From a bacterium (GTDB taxonomy: Bacteria; Chloroflexota; Dormibacteria; Dormibacterales; Dormibacteraceae): 64,000 nt of DNA. Positions 1 through 12,718 of the stretch are shown piece by piece. The notes under the pieces were generated by a model that worked only from the letters and a program-made list of their open reading frames with translations, was not told the origin of the DNA and ran no database searches. The stretch covers positions 1-64,000 of the forward strand of contig SCQL01000002.1 of assembly GCA_004299235.1 (NCBI GenBank). The letters run 5' to 3'. The translations under genes and the position numbers were made by a program. Within the stretch, counting starts at the first letter, position 1; every line of letters begins with the position of its first letter.

Positions 1-235
1 CGGAGGTGGCGGACATGGCGCAGCTCCGGCTCAGCCAGGCGACGGCGGAGACGCTGCCGCCCCGCAGATGCTCGCCCGACTCCTGGAGGCGGCGGGCCAT
101 GGCGGAGAACTCGCCCTCCAGGGCGTCGATCAGGCCGCGCAGGCCCTTGGCGTCGACGCGGCGCTCGTCGCGATGCTGGAATTTGCGCACCGCGAGCGCC
201 AGCTCCTCAAGGTCTGTGCCCCCGACCCCCAACAT
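1..235 (-). CDS. DUF222/HNH-endonuclease family protein, N-terminal part (cut by window edge)
   Basis: Reading leftward from an ATG at 235 the frame stays open to the window edge, giving 78 residues. The tail includes AVAWLSRSCAMSA, which resembles the conserved stretch of DUF222 domains, usually followed further on by a C-terminal HNH nuclease domain. The preceding part is an amphipathic helical region with many Glu, Arg and Leu. The rest, including any HNH motif, lies outside the window, so nuclease activity cannot be judged. DUF222-HNH proteins are multicopy in actinobacteria and relatives and are often tied to mobile elements or 13E12-type repeats. The family call rests on one short motif. 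Confidence 0.55.
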   Translation of the reverse strand, partial: MLGVGGTDLEELALAVRKFQHRDERRVDAKGLRGLIDALEGEFSAMARRLQESGEHLRGGSVSAVAWLSRSCAMSATS

Positions 236-342
236 GCGACCATGCCACCAAACATCCGTTCGGGCGTCAAGCGGCAAAAGGCTGTAAATCACGAAAAAGC
301 TCTCGCTCCACAGCGGTACCGGGCCCGCGCCCCTCACCCTGA

Positions 343-365
343 CCCTCTCCCCGCAGGGGAGAGGG
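343..365. repeat. GC-rich hairpin, REP-like
   Basis: A perfect 10-bp inverted repeat (CCCTCTCCCC / GGGGAGAGGG) with a 3-base loop lies in the gap between the partial DUF222 gene and the 3' end of the alpha-mannosidase gene. A related but poorer hairpin with CTCCCC / GGGGAG arms sits at 42826-42839. No T-run follows, so it is more likely an intergenic repeat than an intrinsic terminator. The rest of 236-472 shows no gene. Confidence 0.6.
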
Positions 366-472
366 GGATCTTCCCCCACCGACATCGCTTGTGGGCCTCC
401 CAGACCCCACGCGCACCCCCACACGCTCTGGGCCGCCAGGCCTGCCCCCAGACTCCGGATGCCGGCGCGCTG

Positions 473-3400
473 CTACGGGCGCTCCAGCTTCAGGGTCAGG
501 AGCTTGAATGGGGTGAGCTCCAGCTCGATCGTGCCGTCCCGCACCACGACCTCGCGGCGCTCTCTCTCCAGCAGGTCGCACAGCGTCGCCCGCGTGGCGG
601 GCAGGGTGGTGGCCAGGCGGGCCCGGCATCGACCTCCCCAAGCCTCGTAGAGCCGGACCACCACCGCGTCCGAATCCTCAGCGCGCTTGATCGTCTCGAC
701 CACGACCTGCGGTGTGTCGACCTCGATCAGCGAGCGTCGCTCGCCGGCACGCTTCTGGCTGCTCACGACCCGCAGCGGCGCGTTGAGGTCTTCGGCGGCC
801 GCGATGACGCCGGCCTGGCGAAAGTCGCCGGGGTGGGGCATGAGGGCATAGGTGAAGCGGTGCCGGCCCCTGTCCGCCGTCGGGTCGGGGTGCGTGGGCG
901 CTCGCAGCAGCGACAGCCGCATCACCGAGCCCAGGATGTCGTACCCGTACTTGCAGTCGTTGAGCAGCGCCACGCCGTAACCGGCTTCGCCGAGGTCCGC
1001 CCATCGCTGCGCGCACACCTCGAAACGCGCCGCGTCCCAGCTCGTGTTGGTGTGCGTCGGCCGTTCGAGGTGGCCAAACTGGATCTCGTAGGTCGCGTGC
1101 GGCGACCTCACCGCGACCGGGAACGCGACCTTCAAGAACTTGTGCTCCTCCTGCCAATCGACATCGGTCTCGAACCGAAGCACCCGCGATCCGGCATCGA
1201 GCACCATGCGCTGGCGAATGGTCGACGCACCGGACCTCCGCACCCACCTGACCGCGGCGCGCAGCGGACCGCCCTGCTCAACCTCCTCGGACGCCAGTGC
1301 CACCAGGTCGGCATGGTGCTGGCGGTAGCTGAGGTCGACATCCCATGCATCCCACCGGGCCGGGTGGTCGTCATGCAGCTGCAAGAGATTGCCTCGGGCT
1401 CGGTCCGCCAGCACCTCACGCCCGGCCCCCTTGTCCCAGATCGAGGTCAAGAGCCCGTTCTCGTCCCACCGCACCTGGAGCAGGTCGTTCTCCAGCTTCC
1501 GGCCGGACACGCCGACCTCTCCGCCGGCCGCGATGCCGGAGGCCTCGTGCACCGCCCACCCGCTCGCCGGCGCATCCACCATAACCGGCCCGCCGCCCGC
1601 CTCCACCACCTCACGCCGATGGTGCGAGTTGACGTTGAAGACGGCCATCCTTGGGCCAGTGCCGGCGAGCCGTGAGCGGGCGGCGGCGGAGATGCCGCCG
1701 GCGTTCTCGATCACCCGCTCGAGCTCGCTCTCGGCCTGCTCGTACACCCAGTCGATGCTCGACCCGGGGAGGATGTCGTGGAACTGGTTGAGCAGCAGCC
1801 GCTGCCACAGGTCCTGCAGCTCGCCCGCCGGGTATTTGCCGGCCGCGGCCACCGACCACATCTCCGCTTCGCGCAGCGCCTGCTCGGCCCGCCGGTTGAG
1901 CCGCTTGACGCGCGACTGCGTCGTGTAGGTTCCGCGATGGAGCTCGAAGTACAGCTCTCCGACCCACGTGGTCAGGTGTCGTGCTTCGGCCGCGGCCGAT
2001 TCGAAGAAGTCGCGCGCCCGCCCCAGCTCGACGCGCGGGGCGCCGTCGAGGTCGCGCAGCCGGTGCGCGGCCTCGAGCATGTCGGGCTCCGGCCCTCCAC
2101 CTCCGTCGCCCCAGCCGAACAGATACAGCGAGCGCGAGGACCGTTCCGCATCCTTGAAATTCGCCTCGCTGCGCACCACCTGCCCGGCCGTGAAGTCGCC
2201 GTTGTACGTGTCCGCCGGCGGGAAGTGCGTGAAGACGCGCGTCCCGTCGATCCCCTCCCACATAAAGGTGTGGTGCTCCGGCTTGTTCAACTCGTTCCAT
2301 GACAGCTTTTGAGTGAGGAAGCAGTCGCAGCCCGCTTCGGCGATGAGCTGCGGCAGCGAGCCCGGATAACCAAACACGTCCGGCAGCCAAAGCTCTTTGA
2401 CCTCATAGCCGAATTCCTTGAGGAAGAAACGCTTCCCGTGCAGCAGCTGGCGGACGAGCGACTCGCCCGAGGGGAGGTTGCAGTCGGCCTCGACCCACAT
2501 CGCGCCGACCGGCTCCCATTGGCCCGACGTGACCTTGGCGCGCATGCGGCGGTAGATGTCCGGGTAGGAGACCTTCATCCACGCGTACTGCGCGGGCTGC
2601 GAGCAGGCGAAGCGGTAATCCGGGTGCTCGTCCATCAGCGCGAGCGCGGTCGAGAAGCTGCGGGCGCACTTGCGGCGGGCCTCCCGCAGCGGCCACAGCC
2701 AGGCGGTGTCGATGTGCGCGTGGCCGATGGCGGTGATCGAATGTGGCGAGTCGCTCGGGCGCGAGAGCAATTCGGCGAGCTCACGCCCGGCGTCCGGCGT
2801 GCATCCGGCCTCCAGGCCGAGTTCGATGCGGTCCGCGAACCGATGCAGGGCCGCCATGATCTCCCTTCGACGCCGATCGCCCTCGGGCAGGGCGAGCGCC
2901 AGCTCGAGCAGGACTTTGAAATCGAGCGCGAGGCGGCGCATGCCCTCGTCCTGGATCATCAGCTCCGCCTGTCTGAGCGTGAAGGCCTTCTGGGCCGACG
3001 TGCGCAGGGCGATCATCGAAGGCGCCGGCTCCGGGCCGGACACCGTCGCCGTGGGGTTGGCGGCGGCCTCGAGATGGAAGTCGATCTCTGGGCCTTCGAC
3101 CGGCAGCCACCGGTGGTTCGGGTCGACGCCCCGCCACGGCCGGCCGTCCTTCCACGCCAGCGCCTCACACGTGAAGCCCGTGTCGCCGGTGAAACCCAGG
3201 TCGAACAGCGCTACCACTGACGCCCTCTTCCCTTGGGAAAAGAGGTCCCGTGAGGGGTCTTGGGCCTCGCGCCCGGGCCACCCGTCGGGCACCTGGCCGC
3301 GGACGCGAAACCAGGTCGTGCTCCACGGCGGGCCCCAGGCGTCGCCGACCCTGAAAGGCCGGTACTCGCCCCGGCGCGCCGCCTCAAAGCTGATGGGCTC

Positions 3401-3526
3401 GCCGCGCACGCAGAACGCCGTCAGCTCCAGCGGCGCGCTCCCGCGGTGGATCGCCCGCAGCAGCCGGCGCTCCAGGACTTGCCGCAGCCGGTCTGGATCG
3501 GAGGGCGCCACGCTGTCCGACATCAT
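473..3526 (-). CDS. Alpha-mannosidase, glycoside hydrolase family 38
   Basis: The 1017-residue protein should hydrolyse terminal alpha-D-mannosyl residues, typical of bacterial GH38 enzymes acting on imported mannosides or glycan fragments; no signal peptide is seen, so it is likely cytosolic. The catalytic domain shows the zinc-binding motif HIDTAWLW at residues 271-278 and the nucleophile region WVEADCN with Asp348. The N-terminal ~250 residues match the beta-rich region that precedes the GH38 core in this subgroup, and the C-terminal half is the usual beta-sandwich. Length (~1000) is normal. It starts 31 bases after the end of the oligoendopeptidase gene on the same strand, so the two probably share a transcript. 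Substrate specificity cannot be read from the sequence. Confidence 0.92.
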   Translation of the reverse strand: MMSDSVAPSDPDRLRQVLERRLLRAIHRGSAPLELTAFCVRGEPISFEAARRGEYRPFRVGDAWGPPWSTTWFRVRGQVPDGWPGREAQDPSRDLFSQGKRASVVALFDLGFTGDTGFTCEALAWKDGRPWRGVDPNHRWLPVEGPEIDFHLEAAANPTATVSGPEPAPSMIALRTSAQKAFTLRQAELMIQDEGMRRLALDFKVLLELALALPEGDRRRREIMAALHRFADRIELGLEAGCTPDAGRELAELLSRPSDSPHSITAIGHAHIDTAWLWPLREARRKCARSFSTALALMDEHPDYRFACSQPAQYAWMKVSYPDIYRRMRAKVTSGQWEPVGAMWVEADCNLPSGESLVRQLLHGKRFFLKEFGYEVKELWLPDVFGYPGSLPQLIAEAGCDCFLTQKLSWNELNKPEHHTFMWEGIDGTRVFTHFPPADTYNGDFTAGQVVRSEANFKDAERSSRSLYLFGWGDGGGGPEPDMLEAAHRLRDLDGAPRVELGRARDFFESAAAEARHLTTWVGELYFELHRGTYTTQSRVKRLNRRAEQALREAEMWSVAAAGKYPAGELQDLWQRLLLNQFHDILPGSSIDWVYEQAESELERVIENAGGISAAARSRLAGTGPRMAVFNVNSHHRREVVEAGGGPVMVDAPASGWAVHEASGIAAGGEVGVSGRKLENDLLQVRWDENGLLTSIWDKGAGREVLADRARGNLLQLHDDHPARWDAWDVDLSYRQHHADLVALASEEVEQGGPLRAAVRWVRRSGASTIRQRMVLDAGSRVLRFETDVDWQEEHKFLKVAFPVAVRSPHATYEIQFGHLERPTHTNTSWDAARFEVCAQRWADLGEAGYGVALLNDCKYGYDILGSVMRLSLLRAPTHPDPTADRGRHRFTYALMPHPGDFRQAGVIAAAEDLNAPLRVVSSQKRAGERRSLIEVDTPQVVVETIKRAEDSDAVVVRLYEAWGGRCRARLATTLPATRATLCDLLERERREVVVRDGTIELELTPFKLLTLKLERP

Positions 3527-3557
3527 GGGCTCCGGCTGGCGCTTTCGGCCGAAAGAC

Positions 3558-5384
3558 TCAGTCGTGCTGGGCGTCGACCAGCTCTTCGAGCCGCGCGACC
3601 ATCTCGGCCAGGGTCGCGAACGCGGCCTCGACCGGCTCGGACGAGGTCATGTCGACCCCGGCCAGCCTGAGGCCGTCGAGGGGATACATGGACCCGGCGC
3701 TCTTCAGGAACGCCAGGTACGACTCGACCGCGCGCGGATCGCCGGCCGCGACCCGGTCGACCAGGTGGTCCGCGCCCGCGATCCCGGTCGCGTACTGGTA
3801 GACATAGAAGTTGCTGTAGAGGTGGGTGTGGAACTGCGCCCACGTCGAGCCGATGCGCTCCCGGTCCTCGGCGCCGACCTCGACCTCGGACCCGTAGACC
3901 TCGGTCATGAGGTCCGCCATCAGCTCGTTCAGATAGCCGGCGGTGATCGCTCCCCCGCGCTCGACCCGCTCGTGCATCTCCAGCTCGAGGCGAGCCAGCG
4001 CCGGCATGATGAACAAGTAGCGATAGAAGTTGGCCATCGCCTCTTCGATCACGGCGACCTGGAAGGCGGGATCGGTCTGGGTGTCGAGCAGGTGGCGTCG
4101 CGTCAGCGCCTGGTGCATGTTCGAGGCCACCTCGGCCTGGAACAGCCCGTAGCCGGCATAGATGAAAGGCTGCGTCTTGCGTGCGTAGTACGAATGCATC
4201 GAGTGACCGAGCTCGTGCGCGAGGGTGCTCATCGAGTAGATGTCGTCGTTGTAGCTCATGAAGATGAAGGGGAAGGTGTCGGGCACCCCGGTCGAGAAGG
4301 CGCCCATCCGCTTGCCCCGGTTGGGGTAGACGTCCACCCATCGCTCCTCCAGGGCGCCCCGGCGCAGGACGCTCACGTACTCCTCTCCCAGCGGCCTGAC
4401 GCCCTCGGCGATCCACTCCACGGCCTGCTCGTAAGGCACGTGGAGAGTCGCCGTGCCCAGCTGCGCGCGAGTGTCGTAGGGCTTGAGCACGTCCAAGCCC
4501 AGCGCCCTTCTGCGCACCCTCCAGTAGCGATGCCACGTGCCCACGTGGTCGCGGAACGCGCGCAGGACGTGGTGGTAGACCTCGGTCGGGATGTGGCTGG
4601 GCTCGAGCGCCGCTTGCAGAGATGACGCGTAGCCGCGCGCGCGCGCGAAGAAGACGTCGCGCTTGATTCCGCCGGCGAGGCTCGCCGCCATCGCGTGCTG
4701 CATCGCGATGTGCGCGTCGGCGTAGCTCTCGAAAGCGGTGCGGCGGACCTCCCGGTCCGGGCTCGTGACCAGCGCCGCGATCGTCCCCTGGGCGACCTCC
4801 TGCCGCTCTCCTTTCGCTCCGACCGCGGGCGCGAATTGCAGATCGGTGTTGGCGAGCACGCCGTGGACCGAGAGCGCGGTGGCGAGCGGGTCCGACACCT
4901 GCGTCAGCACCTCCTCGACCTCGGCGCTGCGGATGCGGCGCTGCAGTTTCTCCAGGCGGTCGAAGTAGTGGCCGAGGTGCGCGAGCCGGCGCGAGTCCGC
5001 CACCCATTCGCGGAGCTTCGGCAGCCCGATCTGGATCATCTCCGGCAGCGCGAATGACGTCGTGGCGCCGAGCTGGGCCGCCGTCGAGCGGGCGCGGTCG
5101 GCGCGCGCGGCGGCGCCCTGGTCGCCGGTGTCGACCGAGTACGCCATCGTGCTGTACACCATCACCTTGCCCATCAACCGGTGGACGCGTTCCGACGCGT
5201 CGAACCAGTCGGCCAGGGCATCCGGTGAGTCGCCGAGGTGGCCTTTGAACTCGGCCAGGTCGGGCAGCCTCGCGAGGATCGTTTCGACCGCCGCCTCCCA
5301 GCCCGCCTCGTCCGGAAAAACGCTTTCGCCGTCCCAGGTGAAGCGCTGGTCCAGCTCCGCACGCCGCGGCAGGGAGTTGGTCAC
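3558..5384 (-). CDS. pepF: Oligoendopeptidase F-type metallopeptidase, family M3
   Basis: A 608-residue cytosolic zinc peptidase that degrades oligopeptides. The M3 signature HELGHSMH lies near residue 390 (HExxH zinc ligands), and the third-ligand helix follows (QAEVASNMHQAL). Length matches PepF (about 600). The frame is open to 5453, but GTG at 5384 gives the usual N-terminus (VTNSLPRR) and is preceded by a TAGTGT box 8 bases upstream, the leaderless arrangement common in this window; a longer start would overlap the divergent hydrolase. The alpha-mannosidase follows 31 bases downstream. Confidence 0.93.
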   Translation of the reverse strand: MTNSLPRRAELDQRFTWDGESVFPDEAGWEAAVETILARLPDLAEFKGHLGDSPDALADWFDASERVHRLMGKVMVYSTMAYSVDTGDQGAAARADRARSTAAQLGATTSFALPEMIQIGLPKLREWVADSRRLAHLGHYFDRLEKLQRRIRSAEVEEVLTQVSDPLATALSVHGVLANTDLQFAPAVGAKGERQEVAQGTIAALVTSPDREVRRTAFESYADAHIAMQHAMAASLAGGIKRDVFFARARGYASSLQAALEPSHIPTEVYHHVLRAFRDHVGTWHRYWRVRRRALGLDVLKPYDTRAQLGTATLHVPYEQAVEWIAEGVRPLGEEYVSVLRRGALEERWVDVYPNRGKRMGAFSTGVPDTFPFIFMSYNDDIYSMSTLAHELGHSMHSYYARKTQPFIYAGYGLFQAEVASNMHQALTRRHLLDTQTDPAFQVAVIEEAMANFYRYLFIMPALARLELEMHERVERGGAITAGYLNELMADLMTEVYGSEVEVGAEDRERIGSTWAQFHTHLYSNFYVYQYATGIAGADHLVDRVAAGDPRAVESYLAFLKSAGSMYPLDGLRLAGVDMTSSEPVEAAFATLAEMVARLEELVDAQHD

Positions 5385-5392
5385 GGCGGCTA

Positions 5393-5398
5393 ACACTA
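5393..5398 (-). promoter_or_regulatory. -10 box of leaderless pepF promoter
   Basis: TAGTGT on the minus strand, separated by 8 bases from the GTG start at 5384. No Shine-Dalgarno is present. It faces the divergent hydrolase promoter about 35 bases away. Confidence 0.5.
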
Positions 5399-5431
5399 CC
5401 TGGTGCGCGAGGCGGGTTTCCGGAGTGGCGG

Positions 5432-5437
5432 TAGCAT
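5432..5437 (+). promoter_or_regulatory. -10 box of leaderless alpha/beta hydrolase promoter
   Basis: TAGCAT followed by 7 bases and then the GTG start at 5445. No ribosome binding site lies between. Confidence 0.55.
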
Positions 5438-5444
5438 TCGCCAC

Positions 5445-6329
5445 GTGCCTCAAGCCAGCGCCAACGGGATCGCCATCGAGTACGAGACCTTCGGCGAGCC
5501 GCTCGGGTCTGCGCTGCTGCTGATCATGGGCCTGGGCGCGCAGATGATCAGCTGGGACGACGCCTTCTGCGCCGCCCTGGCCGGCCGGGGCTTTTTCGTC
5601 ATCCGCTATGACAACCGCGATTCAGGCCTGTCCGCGAGAATGGAGGCCGCGGGGCCGCCGGATCTGGCCGCGGCGCTGGGTGGAGACCTCAAGCCGGCCT
5701 ACACGCTGGATGACCTGGCCGGCGACGCGGTCGGACTCCTCGACGCCCTGGGCATTGTCGCGGCGCACATCGTCGGCGCCTCGATGGGAGGCTATGTCGC
5801 CCAGCTCGTGGCCATCAACCACCCACGTCGCGTCCTCACGCTGACCTCGATCATGTCCGGCCCGGGCGGGGCCGACGAGGTGCCGCCGAAGCCCGAGGGC
5901 ATCGCGGTCCTCATGGCGGTGCCGCCATCGACGCGCGAGGAGCGGATCGAGCAGGCAATGTCGACGCGGCGGGTGCTGCTGGGCAGCCAGGATCTGTTCG
6001 ACGAAGACTTCGAGCGCCGGCGCGCCGAGCGGGCCGTGAACCGCGCGTACTACCCCGTGGGCACGGGCCGCCAGCTGATCGCGATCCTGGCCGCCAAGGG
6101 CCGGCTCGCGAGGTTGGCGCGTGTCGAGGCGCCGACCTTGGTGATCCACGGCGTCGACGACGTCCTGATCCCGGTCGAGAACGGCCGCAAGGTGGCGGCC
6201 GTGATGCCTGGGGCGCGCCTGATCGAGCTGGAGGGGATGGGGCACGACCTGCCCAGGCGGGTGTGGCCGCAAGTCCTGGACGCCATCGCCGGCAACGCGC
6301 AGCGCGCGGGCGTGCTGCAGCGGAGCTAG
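5445..6329 (+). CDS. Alpha/beta hydrolase
   Basis: A 294-residue alpha/beta-hydrolase-fold protein. The nucleophile elbow GASMGG has Ser113, an acid is likely in VIHGVDDVLIP near residue 240, and the catalytic His267 is in GMGHDLP. The early GLGAQ segment fits the oxyanion-hole region. Similar proteins are annotated as esterases, lactonases or DoxA-type hydrolases, but the substrate cannot be told. GTG at 5445 was chosen because the -10 box TAGCAT lies 7 bases upstream and residues before it do not look like the fold. The ccdA-like gene follows after 5 bases, so the two are probably co-transcribed. Confidence 0.88.
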   Translation: MPQASANGIAIEYETFGEPLGSALLLIMGLGAQMISWDDAFCAALAGRGFFVIRYDNRDSGLSARMEAAGPPDLAAALGGDLKPAYTLDDLAGDAVGLLDALGIVAAHIVGASMGGYVAQLVAINHPRRVLTLTSIMSGPGGADEVPPKPEGIAVLMAVPPSTREERIEQAMSTRRVLLGSQDLFDEDFERRRAERAVNRAYYPVGTGRQLIAILAAKGRLARLARVEAPTLVIHGVDDVLIPVENGRKVAAVMPGARLIELEGMGHDLPRRVWPQVLDAIAGNAQRAGVLQRS

Positions 6330-6334
6330 GCGGC

Positions 6335-7123
6335 GTGCCGAGCCTTTACCTGGCGGCCGGAGCCGGCACCCTGGACGGCATCAGCCCGGCCCTCGCCCTG
6401 CTCGCGGGCCTGGTCTCGTTCGTCTCGCCCTGCGTGCTCCCGCTGGTCCCCGCCTACCTGGCCTACCTGGGCGCGCGGGCCGGCCAGCCGGTCGCGGCGG
6501 CGTCAGCCGGGGGCGTCGCGACCGCCGGCCGGGCGTCGACGTCGCTCCCCGTCGCGGCCGCCGGGCTCGGTTTCGTCGCCGGCCTGTCGCTGGTGTTCAT
6601 CCTGTTCTTCTACATCTTCTCGCTCGTCGTCCAGCCGGTACGCGCATACGTGCCGGTCGTGGCCGGAGTCTTCGTCATCGCCATGGCCGCCCACGTCGCC
6701 GGCTTGATCCGGATCCCTTTGCTCTCGAATGAGTACCGGGTGATGAATCGGGCGCCGCAGGGTGGCGGCATCGCCGGCGGATTCGTGCTCGGGATGGGTT
6801 TCGCCAGCGGCTGGACGCCGTGCATCGGGGTGACGTTGAGCGCGGTGTTGAGCTCGGCGGTCACGGTGGGCACGACGGCGCAGGGTCTAGGCCTGATGGT
6901 GGCCTACTGCCTGGGCCTGGGTCTGCCGTTCGTGGCGCTGGCGTTCGCGCTCGAGCGCGCGCGTCCGCTGGTGCGCTTGGTCAACAGCCACCAGCGGGCG
7001 ATCGAGCTGGCGTCCGCCGGCGTGCTGCTCGTGATGGGCGTGCTGCTGCTGATGAACAAGCTCACGGTCCTGTCGGCGGTCCTGTCGCAGCTGGTCCCCT
7101 CGTGGCCGTCGCCGGCCATCTGA
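6335..7123 (+). CDS. ccdA: Cytochrome c biogenesis protein, CcdA/DsbD transmembrane family
   Basis: A 262-residue integral membrane protein that carries reducing equivalents from cytosolic thioredoxin to extracytoplasmic thiol proteins (cytochrome c maturation or other disulfide reduction). The two conserved cysteine motifs are present: FVSPCVLPLVPAY in the first helix and GWTPCIG in the fourth, a CcdA/DsbD signature, with about six hydrophobic segments. A redox-partner thioredoxin gene is not adjacent. GTG at 6335 is the likely start, 5 bases after the hydrolase stop. An insertion rich in Ala, Gly and Val separates the first two helices, longer than in small CcdA proteins. Confidence 0.9.
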   Translation: MPSLYLAAGAGTLDGISPALALLAGLVSFVSPCVLPLVPAYLAYLGARAGQPVAAASAGGVATAGRASTSLPVAAAGLGFVAGLSLVFILFFYIFSLVVQPVRAYVPVVAGVFVIAMAAHVAGLIRIPLLSNEYRVMNRAPQGGGIAGGFVLGMGFASGWTPCIGVTLSAVLSSAVTVGTTAQGLGLMVAYCLGLGLPFVALAFALERARPLVRLVNSHQRAIELASAGVLLVMGVLLLMNKLTVLSAVLSQLVPSWPSPAI

Positions 7124-7127
7124 TCCG

Positions 7128-7607
7128 CTACCGGTCGAAGTAGCCCCGCCGGCTGAAGATCAGAGGGGCGACCCCCTCGCGATGCTCGCCTTCGGTGACG
7201 TGGCCGATGAGGACCCAGTGGTCGCCGGCTTCGATCGTCTGCTTCAGCGTGCACACGGCAAAGGCGGCGGTGTCCTCTTCCAGGATCGGGCCGCCGGCGC
7301 CGGTGTCGGAACGCCGCCACGCGACGGCGTCGAACTTGTCCGTCCGCTTGGTCGCCATGCGCCGGGCCAGCGGCTCGCGACCGGCGGCCAGGATGTTGGC
7401 GGTGAAGCCTCCGGTGTGCTGCACGGCGGGCAGCGTGTTGGATTTCCTGTCGACGCAGGCCAGCGCGAGCGGCGGCTCCAGCGAAACGGCGCAGAAGGCG
7501 CTCACGGTCAGCCCGCGCGGCAGCCCGTCCGGGCCGAAGGCGGTGAGCACCACGACGCCACTCGGAAAGCTGGCCATGACCTGGCGGAATCTCTGCGGCT
7601 CGATCAC
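7128..7607 (-). CDS. Flavin reductase-like FMN-binding domain protein
   Basis: A 159-residue protein of the flavin reductase (split-barrel, HpaC-like) family, which uses NAD(P)H to reduce FMN or FAD for a partner monooxygenase. Typical segments are FPSGVVVLTA, SAFCAVSLEPPLALACV (flavin phosphate binding) and the late GDHWVLIGHV. No partner monooxygenase is adjacent. The gene ends 4 bases after the converging ccdA-like gene. GTG at 7607 has a TACGAT box 7 bases upstream; the lhr gene is divergent. Confidence 0.88.
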   Translation of the reverse strand: MIEPQRFRQVMASFPSGVVVLTAFGPDGLPRGLTVSAFCAVSLEPPLALACVDRKSNTLPAVQHTGGFTANILAAGREPLARRMATKRTDKFDAVAWRRSDTGAGGPILEEDTAAFAVCTLKQTIEAGDHWVLIGHVTEGEHREGVAPLIFSRRGYFDR

Positions 7608-7614
7608 AGCAGCG

Positions 7615-7620
7615 ATCGTA
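7615..7620 (-). promoter_or_regulatory. -10 box of leaderless flavin reductase promoter
   Basis: TACGAT on the minus strand, 7 bases before GTG at 7607, with no Shine-Dalgarno. The same hexamer at the same distance precedes zwf. Confidence 0.5.
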
Positions 7621-7665
7621 GTCGGGCCCCGTTGACGAACGCTTGTTTGGCGCTCCGGTACGGCG

Positions 7666-7671
7666 CAGACT
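7666..7671 (+). promoter_or_regulatory. Possible -10 box of lhr
   Basis: CAGACT lies 7 bases before the GTG at 7679. It keeps only the A2 and T6 of TANNNT, so it is a weaker case than the other boxes. Confidence 0.35.
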
Positions 7672-7678
7672 TGCCTGC

Positions 7679-12007
<4,329 letters not shown>

Positions 12008-12107
12008 CCCAGGACGGTCCCACTGATGGCGCCCATAATGGGTTGGTTGGGCTCGCGGCTGTGGACATGTTCCCCGCCAGCCGGAGCCGAAGACGTGGAG
12101 GTGGACC

Positions 12108-12506
12108 ATGTTGAGCTTCAAAGAGTCCCGAGCCGCGATTCCCGCCCAGGACATCGGGCGGGCCCGCAACTTCTACGAGCAAAAGCTCGGCCTTGCGCCT
12201 GGCGAATCGTTATCTGACGGCAGCGTCTTCTACAACGTGGGCAGCAGTCGCTTCCTCGTGTTTCCGAGCCACGGCAAGGCTTCCGGCGATCACACCCAGA
12301 TGGGCCTCGAAGTCGACGACATCGCAGTCGCGGTGAATGAGCTGAAGGAAAGGGGCGTGGCGTTCGAGGAGTACGACTTTCCGGGCTTGAAGACCGAGGG
12401 CGGCATCGCGTCGATCGGCGAGGAAAAGGCCGCCTGGTTCAAGGACAGCGAGGGCAACGTGGTCGGCCTGCTGCAAAGGGCGGCCGTGGCGACCAGCAGC
12501 CATTGA
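12108..12506 (+). CDS. VOC family (glyoxalase/bleomycin-resistance-like) protein
   Basis: A 132-residue single VOC-fold protein: AIPAQDIGRARNFYEQKLGL at the N-terminus and a final strand with AAWFKDSEGNVVGLLQ, where the Glu is a typical metal ligand. The start has a clear Shine-Dalgarno (GGAGGTGG) 3 bases before the ATG, unlike the leaderless genes nearby. Function cannot be assigned beyond small-molecule binding or a metal-dependent isomerase/dioxygenase. It stands alone between lhr and the RelA/SpoT pair. Confidence 0.85.
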   Translation: MLSFKESRAAIPAQDIGRARNFYEQKLGLAPGESLSDGSVFYNVGSSRFLVFPSHGKASGDHTQMGLEVDDIAVAVNELKERGVAFEEYDFPGLKTEGGIASIGEEKAAWFKDSEGNVVGLLQRAAVATSSH

Positions 12507-12706
12507 GCTGACGACCCGCCGCACGCCCATCGGTCATGGCGCCGTGACCGCTCGCGCGCGATCGCGCCCGGGCGCGGCGCCGGAGCGGGCCCATGGAGGG
12601 CCCGTATCTTGGCGTCGAAAACCGCGACTGAACACTCGCAAACGACTGGCCGAGTCCTGAAGGTCGAGGAAGCCGACCTATTTAGGAGGCGAGCGGAGTG
12701 AAGTGA

Positions 12707-12712
12707 TAGCTT
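12707..12712 (+). promoter_or_regulatory. -10 box of leaderless RelA/SpoT-domain gene
   Basis: TAGCTT followed by 6 bases and GTG at 12719, with no ribosome binding site in between. The rest of the 212-base gap 12507-12718 shows no gene. Confidence 0.55.
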
Positions 12713-12718
12713 GCGCGC

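Noticed and set aside
68-1675. Long plus-strand frame of 535 codons opposite the alpha-mannosidase gene
   Set aside because: Its protein is His/Arg/Pro-rich without any family motif, and the minus strand carries a complete GH38 enzyme; it is an antisense shadow of GC-rich code.
2670-4625. 651-codon plus-strand frame across the mannosidase/pepF junction
   Set aside because: It spans two well-supported minus-strand genes and has no recognisable domain.
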